DNA of 9,943 nt from JACVSF01 sp036702855 (GTDB lineage Bacteria; Cyanobacteriota; Cyanobacteriia; Phormidesmidales; Phormidesmidaceae), in NCBI GenBank assembly GCA_036702855.1, contig DATNQF010000245.1, positions 1 to 9,943 on the forward strand. Direction: 5' to 3'. Below, piece after piece: positions 1 through 6,897 of the stretch. A program made the translations under genes and the position numbers. Under the pieces are notes generated by a model, which did no database searches, was not told the DNA's origin, and saw nothing but the letters and a program-made list of their open reading frames with translations. Every line of letters starts with the position of its first letter. Positions within the stretch are counted from its first letter, which is position 1.

Positions 1-262
1 GGCAAGACTAATTTCAGTATTTTATAAAGCTTTATTTAGAAGGCTAAAGCTAGATGTAAGAACTTTCCAGAAAATAGCTGCCTAGCTTTAGGATTGATTT
101 CGTAAGGCTAAAAAAAGTGGAAGAAATATTTACCTCTTTTATGGAGCAAAAGGTTTATCTCCAGTCTGCTCCAGCGTTTTCACCCTTTTTCTAAAATGAG
201 ACACTTTTGAAACCCATATTTGAGCGCTAACGACCACAGGAAATTAGCGTAGATCCTTCTTC
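1..262. other. A+T-rich non-coding region upstream of the receiver-domain gene
   Basis: No convincing reading frame was found on either strand. The stretch holds a perfect 10-bp inverted repeat (44-53 and 82-91), a 9-bp direct repeat AAGGCTAAA (40-48 and 104-112), and CCAGCGTTTT at 171-180, which is one mismatch from the CTAGCGTTTT repeats found before rpoD1. TAAAAT at 192-197 is a possible -10 hexamer for the gene at 263, but no good -35 lies 16-18 nt before it, so no promoter is called. Confidence 0.6.
44..91. repeat. 10-bp inverted repeat (CTAAAGCTAG / CTAGCTTTAG)
   Basis: The arms at 44-53 and 82-91 are perfectly complementary, with 28 nt between them. No T-tract follows the right arm, so this is not a standard intrinsic terminator. 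The large spacer makes a paired operator or a regulatory RNA hairpin equally possible. Chance is also plausible in such A+T-rich DNA. Confidence 0.4.
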
Positions 263-652
263 ATGAAAAACTCCGATGGTTACATCCTAATATTAGACAC
301 TCAACGCCATGAACCCCATGGTGTTCATTCCCTCCTCACTCAATTACACTGCCCGGTCTTTATCGCAGGCACAGCAGAACAGGCTGTTGCCAAGACACGT
401 CAGATGTCCCCCTGCCTGGTGATCCTGATCGGTGATGGTTGTAGCTGGTCTCAATCTCTGGTTGATCAACTGCGGCAAGAGGGGAGCGCCGCTCAGATGA
501 CCATCGTTGCGCTTACCGACTCTAGCAGTCCACACTGGGATCACTCCGAGGACAATCCAGGCCTAGATGGGTTTTTAGTGAAACCCTTAAGCAGCGAAGT
601 GTTGACTTTGCTTGTAGAGTCGGCTTTGGCTAAACAGAGCTGGATCTACTAG
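263..652 (+). CDS. Stand-alone receiver-domain protein with degenerate phosphorylation site
   Basis: A 129-residue protein spanning a single CheY-like receiver fold with no output domain. The alternating hydrophobic strands fit the family: YILILD (7-12), CLVILI (51-56), TIVALT (80-85) and GFLVKP (103-108). The switch Thr (T85) and the conserved Lys-Pro (K107-P108) are present. The acidic pocket is poor: only D12 remains where a pair is normal. Where the phospho-accepting Asp usually follows the third strand, the protein reads I-G-D-G (56-59), so D59 is displaced. It may therefore work without phosphorylation, as a protein-binding module, or have diverged. Ribosome binding is weak: AGGAAA at 238-243 is about 19 nt from the ATG. 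No histidine kinase gene is adjacent and no target can be inferred. The fold assignment is firm; the function is unknown. Confidence 0.82.
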   Translation: MKNSDGYILILDTQRHEPHGVHSLLTQLHCPVFIAGTAEQAVAKTRQMSPCLVILIGDGCSWSQSLVDQLRQEGSAAQMTIVALTDSSSPHWDHSEDNPGLDGFLVKPLSSEVLTLLVESALAKQSWIY

Positions 653-1020
653 CTGAGTTGACTCCGAATGTTTTCTCAGGCCGGGGTTAAACCATGAACC
701 TTCTATAGAGGTGGTCTTAAAGGTTGGACATGCTTGTTTCTCGTTAGCCTGGGTACACTACAAAAATACTCAAGTCTCTCCCTGAAGGTTCGCCTGAGGA
801 GAAGTTCTAGGTCCCAGTTGGGCTGAAGACAGCTACCTCCGCTACAGCTTTTCAGTTGGGCCGTTGTCGCCTTTGCCATCTCCTCTGAAAGGATCTGGCG
901 GTTTGGCTCTGGAGGAAATATAAATAGTGATAAGCTGCCCTGTCTTTGACCTCAGGGTGTAAGAGTTACTGAAATTCATATAGATATCCCTCCACTCGCA
1001 CCTAAACGGAGCGAATTTCT
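653..1020. other. 368-nt non-coding gap
   Basis: No credible gene on either strand. It contains the rod-like foldable segment at 776-914, described separately, and a small hairpin CCCTG/CAGGG (938-942 and 953-957) without a T-tract. GGAG at 1008-1011 serves as ribosome binding site for the next gene. A TACACT hexamer at 754-759 could be a -10 element about 12 nt before the foldable region. The nearest -35-like sequence (TTGGAC, 724-729) is too far away for a standard spacer. Confidence 0.6.
776..914 (+). ncRNA. Candidate structured RNA (long irregular hairpin)
   Basis: Hand-folding gives a nearly linear stack of helices. From the outside in these are CTCC with GGAG near the ends, CGCC (791-794) with GGCG (897-900), GAGGAGA (796-802) with TCTCCTC (879-885), GG-bulge-CCCAG (810-817) with TTGGGCC (856-862), CTGAA with TTCAG (851-855), and AGCT with AGCT (846-849). 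A rod interrupted by internal loops is the general shape of 6S RNA, the RNA that binds housekeeping RNA polymerase. I cannot confirm a 6S match. It could instead be a leader element of the gene at 1021. No terminator T-tract follows, which weakens the case for a discrete RNA. Confidence 0.3.
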
Positions 1021-1344
1021 GTGCTACCTCAGATTCTTCCTGAAAGTTGTCTCTCCACCTTTAAGTTTTGGTTTGACGGTAAGGTGCAGGATGGACTGCA
1101 CTACCAACACGAGCTGTATTATCGGGCTAGAACTGTTACGACTGACCAGCGAGCGCGTCTTTACCAACTTGCTTGTAAGCTGACCGAACGGCGGGCCTGC
1201 GTAGTAGTCACTGCTTGGGATGACAAATATAGTCTATGGATTAGTCTACGTAATCAGAAGCTAGCTGCGATGACTCTCCGTTCTGCTGTGCAGTTACCCA
1301 GTTCCGACTTTTCGGGGGGTAGCCCAGCCTACCAGCATAGCTAG
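1021..1344 (+). CDS. Conserved-looking hypothetical protein, 107 residues
   Basis: I do not recognise this family. A GTG start is supported by GGAG at 1008-1011, nine nucleotides upstream. The protein looks soluble: there is no signal peptide or membrane segment. It is rich in aromatic residues (FKFWF near 14-18, HELYYRAR near 30-37) and has a helical, Arg/Lys-rich middle. A probable beta-strand pair follows (RACVVVTAWDDKYSLWISLRN, about 58-78). The last 20 or so residues are Ser/Pro/Gly-rich and probably disordered. Codon use resembles that of its neighbours. It sits alone before the rpoD1 leader, and its stop codon lies inside the first copy of a tandem CTAGCGTTTT repeat. It is a small cytoplasmic protein with no assignable role. 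A real gene seems likely from the ribosome binding site and the plausible folded composition. Confidence 0.68.
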   Translation: MLPQILPESCLSTFKFWFDGKVQDGLHYQHELYYRARTVTTDQRARLYQLACKLTERRACVVVTAWDDKYSLWISLRNQKLAAMTLRSAVQLPSSDFSGGSPAYQHS

Positions 1345-1416
1345 CGTTTTCTAGCGTTTTGGGTGCTCAGCTTGGCTGCTTGGCCCGAATTGCTCTTTAA
1401 AGTTTTCTAACGTTTT
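1341..1416. repeat. CTAGCGTTTT repeats (two tandem, one diverged)
   Basis: Two perfect adjacent copies occupy 1341-1350 and 1351-1360. A third, CTAACGTTTT, is at 1407-1416. The stop codon of the preceding gene lies inside copy one. The 10-bp period would place the two tandem copies on the same face of the helix. A similar CCAGCGTTTT occurs at 171-180. Confidence 0.6.
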
Positions 1417-1449
1417 TAGCACTTGTTCTCTAGTGATAAAGAGTGCTAA
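1416..1449. promoter_or_regulatory. CIRCE-like inverted repeat upstream of rpoD1
   Basis: TTAGCACT (1416-1423) and AGTGCTAA (1442-1449) are perfect inverse copies. Read as 9-mers, TTAGCACTT and GAGTGCTAA match the two half-sites of the HrcA-binding CIRCE element (TTAGCACTC-N9-GAGTGCTAA) at 17 of 18 positions. The spacer here is 16 nt rather than 9. HrcA may not bind that geometry. The repeat could also be a plain hairpin ending the upstream transcript, although what follows (TTTCTCTTG) is not a clean T-tract. Confidence 0.4.
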
Positions 1450-1575
1450 TTTCTCTTGCGACAGTTTAATAGAAGGCAAACCTAGAGCGACTCATGGTTT
1501 TTTATAAATTTTGAGCGGTGATTTAAATATTAGGAGTGGTACATCTTTGTTAGAGAAGTTACAATTGGAAAACTT

Positions 1576-1624
1576 TTGGCAGAACACGCTCCAGAAATTC
1601 TGGAGAAGTTAAGTTCTTCACCAA
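1576..1624 (+). promoter_or_regulatory. Three-helix hairpin in the rpoD1 leader
   Basis: Nested pairing is visible: TTGG (1576-1579) with CCAA (1621-1624), AGAAC (1581-1585) with GTTCT (1613-1617), and CTCCAG (1589-1594) with CTGGAG (1600-1605), closing on a 5-nt loop. The inner arm extends to an 8-bp near-palindrome around a single central A. No T-run follows, so it does not look like a terminator. It lies about 165 nt before the sigma-factor start and may act in the leader RNA. Confidence 0.42.
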
Positions 1625-1788
1625 TGGTCGTTAGGTTCGGGTATTTCTTTTTGCTTGCCAATTCTGAGTCCATAAAGGGCAATGTCAGATGTTCATGACG
1701 CTTCAGAAATAACAGGCAGAGTTTTACTTGGAATGCTAGTTTGTATTAAGCCTTTGTCTTGAATTTAGAGGAGCACGAGGATCGCGGC

Positions 1789-2916
<1,128 letters not shown>

Positions 2917-2959
2917 GCTTTGGTTTGAGTTAGTTTCTAGCCACTATTGTTGAACTTTG

Positions 2960-2996
2960 AAAGAGATCGTCTTTGTAAGGCGATCTCTTTATTTTT
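2960..2996 (+). terminator. Intrinsic terminator of rpoD1
   Basis: The left arm AAAGAGATCGTCTT (2960-2973) pairs over 14 bp, with one G-T wobble, to AAGGCGATCTCTTT (2977-2990). The loop is TGT and ATTTTT follows. It lies 43 nt past the rpoD1 stop and separates rpoD1 from lexA. Confidence 0.9.
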
Positions 2997-3081
2997 AGGA
3001 GGGATTGAAACTAATACGAATGGCAGGCCAATAAACAGGTATCCTAATTGGAAAGACCCATACAAATGTTCACGGATCCCA

Positions 3082-3110
3082 TAGACAAAACCCGCATTTA
3101 TTGGTACACT
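3082..3110 (+). promoter_or_regulatory. Predicted lexA promoter
   Basis: TAGACA (3082-3087, 5/6 to the -35 consensus) and TACACT (3105-3110, 4/6 to the -10 consensus) are separated by exactly 17 nt. Transcription would begin near 3117, giving a leader of about 36 nt before the ATG at 3153. The -10 lies inside the LexA box, so bound LexA would block polymerase. Confidence 0.55.
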
Positions 3111-3116
3111 TGTTCT
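3103..3116. promoter_or_regulatory. LexA box (lexA autoregulation)
   Basis: GGTACACTTGTTCT fits every position of the cyanobacterial LexA-box consensus RGTAC-N3-DGTWCB. It overlaps the predicted -10 of lexA and ends 36 nt before the chosen start codon. The placement argues for self-repression. It also argues against the upstream start at 3048, which would put the operator inside the gene. Confidence 0.8.
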
Positions 3117-3152
3117 GTTAAACCGCGTTGTACCGTCTTAGCTTTTCCATCT

Positions 3153-3767
3153 ATGGATCCCCTCACTTCCGCCCAACAAGAACTATACGATTGGCTGGTG
3201 GAGTATATCCGTGAGCATCAGCATTCCCCCTCCATTCGCCAAATGATGCGGGCAATGGGACTAAAATCGCCAGCCCCCATTCAGAGTCGCTTAGAACACC
3301 TGAAGAATAAGGGCTACATTGAGTGGAGTGAGGGTAAAGCGCGAACCATCCGCATTCGAGACAAGGCGCGAGGGGTACCTATCCTGGGTACAATCGCCGC
3401 TGGTTTTGTCAATGAAGTGTTTACCGACGATATAGAGCGGCTCGATTTGACGGGTTTACCTATTAAAAATAGTGACTACGCTTTGAAAGTCACTGGGGAC
3501 AGCATGATCGGTAAGCAGATTTGTGACGGCGATGTCGTTATCATGCGACCCATCGGGGATCCTCAAGGTCTTCGGGAAGGGACTATTGTCGCAGCGCGGG
3601 TAGACAGTGGCACGACCCTTAAGTCGTTCTATCGGAATGGTGATTTGGTGCAGCTTAAACCAGCTAATCCCAACTATCCCACTATGGAGTTTCCGGCAGA
3701 CGCTGTAGATCTTCAGGGACGCTTGATTGCAGTTTGGAGAGGAGTTGATCCAGACCTGATCGTCTGA
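3153..3767 (+). CDS. lexA: LexA repressor, with intact self-cleavage residues
   Basis: A 204-residue transcriptional repressor. The N-terminal winged helix (about 1-70) includes PSIRQMMRAMGLKSPAPIQS (26-45), the recognition region. The C-terminal S24-type peptidase domain follows a short linker. Residues for RecA-stimulated self-cleavage are all visible: an Ala-Gly scissile bond at A83-G84, the Ser nucleophile S117 (in GDSMIG) and the general-base Lys K157 (in TTLKSF). Some cyanobacterial LexA proteins, such as that of Synechocystis, have lost these residues and act in carbon metabolism; this one appears proteolytically competent. ATG 3153 is chosen because MDPLTSAQ matches the usual cyanobacterial LexA start. 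An in-frame start at 3048 adds 35 residues of no LexA character that overlap the LexA box. No Shine-Dalgarno is apparent. Confidence 0.95.
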   Translation: MDPLTSAQQELYDWLVEYIREHQHSPSIRQMMRAMGLKSPAPIQSRLEHLKNKGYIEWSEGKARTIRIRDKARGVPILGTIAAGFVNEVFTDDIERLDLTGLPIKNSDYALKVTGDSMIGKQICDGDVVIMRPIGDPQGLREGTIVAARVDSGTTLKSFYRNGDLVQLKPANPNYPTMEFPADAVDLQGRLIAVWRGVDPDLIV

Positions 3768-3843
3768 GGTTAAAGTTCGCTGGGGTGGCTAATTATCTTT
3801 ACAATCCTTAAATTAGAACGATTTGCCGGAAAACTCAGCGCAG

Positions 3844-3849
3844 TTGACA
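3844..3849 (+). promoter_or_regulatory. Possible -35 element for the DUF3352-glyK pair
   Basis: A perfect TTGACA lies 94 nt before the DUF3352 start. At a 17-nt spacer the downstream sequence is TAGCAC (3867-3872), a poor -10, so only the -35 match is convincing. Confidence 0.3.
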
Positions 3850-3878
3850 GCCATGCAGTAATAAACTAGCACTTGACC

Positions 3879-3934
3879 GCTAGTTCGTATGGGTTAAAGA
3901 ACTGGGGTCAGGATTCTCCTGCTTGCTAGTTCGT
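3879..3934. repeat. Direct repeats GCTAGTTCGT flanking a short hairpin
   Basis: Perfect 10-bp copies occur at 3879-3888 and 3925-3934. Between them CAGGA (3909-3913) can pair with TCCTG (3917-3921) across a TTC loop. The second copy ends eight nucleotides before the DUF3352 ATG, where a ribosome binding site would be expected and none is seen. Confidence 0.5.
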
Positions 3935-3942
3935 GAGTTCGC

Positions 3943-5664
3943 ATGAAACCCCGCATCTTCTTTCCAGCCCTGGTTCTAGTTGTTGTTACCCTCTTGGTAG
4001 TGGGGTTGGGCGGCTTTTGGGGGCTCACAGCCCGTAATCCGCTGGCTCTAATTAATCAAGGGGGGCAAGCTCTGCCCTTAGGTGTTCAGTTTGTTCCGAA
4101 GACATCTCCTATTACTGTTTCATTGCTGACTCGTCCGGATCGGCTAGCTGATCTTTGGCTCTTTTTGTCTGCACCCAACAGTCGTCGGCAGACTCAGGCA
4201 GAAATAGATCGCTTGGAAAAGACGATACTGGCGAATACCGATCTCAATTACGAACAGGATATTCGGCCCTGGCTAGGCAATGAAATTACGTTTGCGGTCA
4301 CAGAGAGCGACCTTGACCAGGATGCTGAAAATGGCAGGCAACCTGGCTATCTTGCTATTTTGAGTTGTCAAGATAGTGAACTGGCTAAAACGGCTCTAGA
4401 ACTGTTCTGGCAGAAACGTGCGATCGCAGGTAATAGCCTTGTCTTTGAGCAGTTTGCGGGTAGCAAATTAATCTATACACAGACACCAACAAAATCCAGC
4501 GGGCGTGCGAACTTGGCCAGCGCTATCGTGAGCAACAAGTTTGTGCTGCTAGCTAATGACCCTAGGGTGCTCCAACAAGCCCTTACCAGTGGTCAATCTA
4601 AGGATTTGAACTTGGAGCAGGATTTGGGCTACCGCAAGGCACTGAGTTCTCTGCCTGATAGGCGAGTTGGCCTGGTATTTTTGAACTTGCCAGCCAGCCT
4701 GAACTGGCTAGGTATTTCTTCTTCAAATACGCCTGCTTTGGCACTGAATGAGTTGGGAACCGCAGATGGCGTGTTTGATCGAGCAGTTTTGTCCCTGCGT
4801 CTCAATCGGCAGGGTTTACTAGCGGATACTGCCTTATTGGCTGCTGCTGGGCATCAATTTCAACCACAAATGGTTGGGTCGGAGGCGTTAACCTTAGCAG
4901 CTTCTCGCCTATTACCAGCCGACTCTCCCCTAGCAATAGTAGGGGAGAATTTGGATCAGCTCTGGCAAGATCTTCGCAACAACTTGCCCTACTACGAACC
5001 GATTTTGCAGTTGGGCCGCCCCCTGTGGAAGTCCCTCGAAGCAGCGCTGGGCAGTTCCCCAACTCCTCTTCTAAGTTGGGTTAAAGGTGAATTTGCTTTG
5101 GGGTTGACGAACCCTTCTTCCCAATCTCAAGACTGGCTTTTAGTCACTCAACATGAAGCAGACTCACAAGTAGCCATTGACAATTTGGATGCTCTAGCCC
5201 GTCAGCAGGGATTAAGCGTCGGACCGTTAGTTATGGGTGACTACCCGGTTACTGCTTGGACTCGTCTTTCAGTTCAGCCTGAGCGAGGTCGCAGCGAGAA
5301 CCGATCAGAGCTGACTGTAACGACTGAGGTGGCAGGACTCCATGCGAGTTTGGGTGGCTTTGATTTGTTTTCAACCTCTCCTACTGCTCTTTACAGAGCG
5401 TTTCAGGTTTCTGAGTCTTCTCTTGACTCCGAAAAGCAATGGCGGCAGGCAATTGCCCCCTTCTCTCGTCCTAATCTGGGTTACCTGTATCTCAACTGGC
5501 CTGCTCTTGAACCTGAGCTCGTGCGGGAACTTCCCTGGCTAAGGCTTGTAGAAACCCTTGGACAACCCCTGTTTAACCACCTGCAAACCGTTGCGATCAC
5601 CAGCTATGGCCGAGATCAGCAACTGCAATCAGGGGCCTTTTTCCTTCAGCTCAGCAACCCTTAA
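3943..5664 (+). CDS. DUF3352 membrane-anchored protein
   Basis: A 573-residue protein of the DUF3352 type common in cyanobacteria, with no established biochemical function. One strong hydrophobic segment (about 5-29) follows a short basic N-terminus, so it is probably anchored in a membrane with the rest on the periplasmic or lumenal side. There is no lipoprotein Cys. The domain begins around QFVPKTSPITVSLLTRPDRL (49-68). It includes the characteristic stretch NYEQDIRPWLGNEITFAV (102-119). The remainder alternates beta-rich and helical segments with no catalytic motif that I recognise. The stop codon is only two nucleotides before glyK, so the two are very likely cotranscribed. ATG 3943 has no clear Shine-Dalgarno but places the membrane segment correctly. 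The family call is good; its role is unknown. Confidence 0.85.
   Translation: MKPRIFFPALVLVVVTLLVVGLGGFWGLTARNPLALINQGGQALPLGVQFVPKTSPITVSLLTRPDRLADLWLFLSAPNSRRQTQAEIDRLEKTILANTDLNYEQDIRPWLGNEITFAVTESDLDQDAENGRQPGYLAILSCQDSELAKTALELFWQKRAIAGNSLVFEQFAGSKLIYTQTPTKSSGRANLASAIVSNKFVLLANDPRVLQQALTSGQSKDLNLEQDLGYRKALSSLPDRRVGLVFLNLPASLNWLGISSSNTPALALNELGTADGVFDRAVLSLRLNRQGLLADTALLAAAGHQFQPQMVGSEALTLAASRLLPADSPLAIVGENLDQLWQDLRNNLPYYEPILQLGRPLWKSLEAALGSSPTPLLSWVKGEFALGLTNPSSQSQDWLLVTQHEADSQVAIDNLDALARQQGLSVGPLVMGDYPVTAWTRLSVQPERGRSENRSELTVTTEVAGLHASLGGFDLFSTSPTALYRAFQVSESSLDSEKQWRQAIAPFSRPNLGYLYLNWPALEPELVRELPWLRLVETLGQPLFNHLQTVAITSYGRDQQLQSGAFFLQLSNP
4420..4427. repeat. HIP1 palindrome (in DUF3352 gene)
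   Basis: Exact GCGATCGC, flanked as TGCGATCGCA like the copy in rpoD. Confidence 0.9.
4924..4948. repeat. Perfect 9-bp inverted repeat inside DUF3352 coding sequence
   Basis: TCTCCCCTA (4924-4932) and TAGGGGAGA (4940-4948) are fully complementary, with a 7-nt loop GCAATAG. The segment stays in frame and encodes Ser-Pro-Leu-Ala-Ile-Val-Gly-Glu. It may slow or pause transcription, or it may simply reflect codon choice. Confidence 0.55.
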
Positions 5665-5666
5665 CT

Positions 5667-6764
5667 ATGTCGGTGAGTATGACAGAACTTGGGCAAATTT
5701 TGCAGCAGTCTCTGGCTGGTCAGGCTCCTTCTGAAGCGCAATGGGCTCAGCTAATTCAGTGGGAGTTAGGAGATTTAAACCGAGCCCAGGCGTGGCAAAT
5801 CACCTCTGGTAACGTTCGGTGTGTTCTTGAGGAACGCTTAGACTGGCTGAAGCGGATTGTTCCCTTGCATGCCGACTTGCCTCTTCCTGATCAACCGCTA
5901 GAAGCATACTTGCCCCTGTATTGGCAACTTTGGTTGCCGTTAGCGCTTCGATTGAGAGCGGATAGACAGCAACAGAACCATCCTTTAATCGAAGGGTTTT
6001 TGGGTGGACAGGGGACTGGCAAAACGACGCTGACCCAAATCTTGCAGCGTTTTCTGCAAGTGATGGGCTACCACACTGTAGGCCTGTCTATTGACGACCT
6101 TTATAAAACCTATGCTGAGCGCCAGCAGGTGAAGGCCATTGATCCTCGCTTGATTTGGCGAGGGCCTCCGGGTACCCATGATATTGATCTTGGAATTGCA
6201 ACCCTTCAATCCATCCGGCAGGCTCAGCCAGGGCAAATTGCCTACTTGCCCCGATTTGACAAATCCTTGCACGGAGGGGAGGGGGACCGTGTTGATCCAG
6301 AGCCTGTACAAGATGTAGACATTGTGCTTTTTGAAGGGTGGTTTCTAGGAATGCGTCCGGTCACCCCTAGGTGCTTTGAGGGAGACTTACCCGACCCAAT
6401 CTTTACCCCTACGGATCGGCAATTCGCCGCCGATATGAACGAGCGGCTGCGAGAGTACTTACCCCTGTGGGATCTGCTAGATCGACTCATCGTACTCTGC
6501 CCCGAAGACTATCGCATGAGTCAACAATGGCGTCGTCAGGCCGAACACCGTATGAAAGCTCAGGGAAAAGCCGGCATGAGCGATGCCACGATTGATGAGT
6601 TTGTGACCTACTTCTGGAAAGCTCTTCACCCAGAAGTATTTTTGCCACCCTTAAAAACTCAGGGGGGCTGGGCCGATCTCGTGATTGAAATTGGTTCAAA
6701 TCGGGTGCCTCGCAAAATTTATACTCCCAAGATTTCGACAGCGTTTACGGATAAGGGAGTATAA
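5667..6764 (+). CDS. glyK: D-glycerate 3-kinase (GLYK, EC 2.7.1.31)
   Basis: A 365-residue P-loop kinase that phosphorylates D-glycerate to 3-phosphoglycerate, the closing step of photorespiration, in the cytoplasm. The Walker A loop is GGQGTGKTT (113-121). The family signatures SIDDLYKTYAER (141-152), WRGPPGTHD (164-172) and PRFDKSLHGGEGDR (195-208) follow. The Walker B-like strand VDIVLFEGWFLG is at 217-228. A lid-type segment with QWRRQAEHRM and GKAGMSD lies near 287-306. Length and motif order fit the plant/cyanobacterial GLYK group rather than the bacterial GarK/GlxK types. ATG 5667 is two nucleotides after the DUF3352 stop, suggesting translational coupling. A second ATG at 5679, preceded by GGTGAG, would shorten it by four residues and cannot be excluded. 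No terminator is seen downstream. Confidence 0.92.
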   Translation: MSVSMTELGQILQQSLAGQAPSEAQWAQLIQWELGDLNRAQAWQITSGNVRCVLEERLDWLKRIVPLHADLPLPDQPLEAYLPLYWQLWLPLALRLRADRQQQNHPLIEGFLGGQGTGKTTLTQILQRFLQVMGYHTVGLSIDDLYKTYAERQQVKAIDPRLIWRGPPGTHDIDLGIATLQSIRQAQPGQIAYLPRFDKSLHGGEGDRVDPEPVQDVDIVLFEGWFLGMRPVTPRCFEGDLPDPIFTPTDRQFAADMNERLREYLPLWDLLDRLIVLCPEDYRMSQQWRRQAEHRMKAQGKAGMSDATIDEFVTYFWKALHPEVFLPPLKTQGGWADLVIEIGSNRVPRKIYTPKISTAFTDKGV

Positions 6765-6897
6765 ATCATCTGAAAGTTTACGGTTTTGCTTGCATAACTG
6801 TGTAAAGCTTTCTTGGAAAAGACTTGCTAGTTTCCTTAACCCTAGGACTCTAGTGAGTAATTAGTATTGTTGCCTTATTCTGCTGTAGAGAATTAGC

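Larger units (their letters stand above)
1345..1788. other. Long non-coding leader upstream of rpoD1 (444 nt)
   Basis: No protein-coding gene is supported. In order it contains CTAGCGTTTT repeats, a CIRCE-like inverted repeat (1416-1449), A+T-rich DNA with TATAAA at 1503-1508, a three-helix hairpin (1576-1624), and the rpoD1 ribosome binding site (GAGG, 1777-1780). Several -10-like hexamers occur, for example TATTAA at 1744-1749, but none has a convincing -35 partner, so no start site is called. A leader this rich in secondary structure suggests multiple promoters or post-transcriptional control of the sigma factor. Confidence 0.6.

Noticed and set aside
752..761. GGTAC half-site suggesting a second LexA box
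   Set aside because: The required DGTWC half at the proper spacing is missing.
1537..1550. GGTAC followed by TGTTAG upstream of rpoD1 as a LexA box
   Set aside because: The second half is out of register and lacks the conserved C, so it does not fit RGTAC-N3-DGTWCB.
1624..1698. 24-codon upstream ORF in the rpoD1 leader
   Set aside because: No ribosome binding site, no recognisable product, and its ATG sits at the base of a hairpin; a chance frame is more likely.
3001..3011. GGGATTGAAAC, like the 3' end of many cyanobacterial CRISPR repeats
   Set aside because: It occurs once only, with no second copy or spacer periodicity nearby, so there is no array.
3048..3152. 35-residue N-terminal extension of LexA from an upstream start
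   Set aside because: The residues have no LexA character and the segment contains the LexA box and predicted promoter; the family start is at 3153.
6691..6708. GGTTCAAATC, resembling a tRNA T-loop
   Set aside because: The flanking bases do not form a T-stem, there is no acceptor or anticodon arm, and it lies within the glycerate kinase gene.
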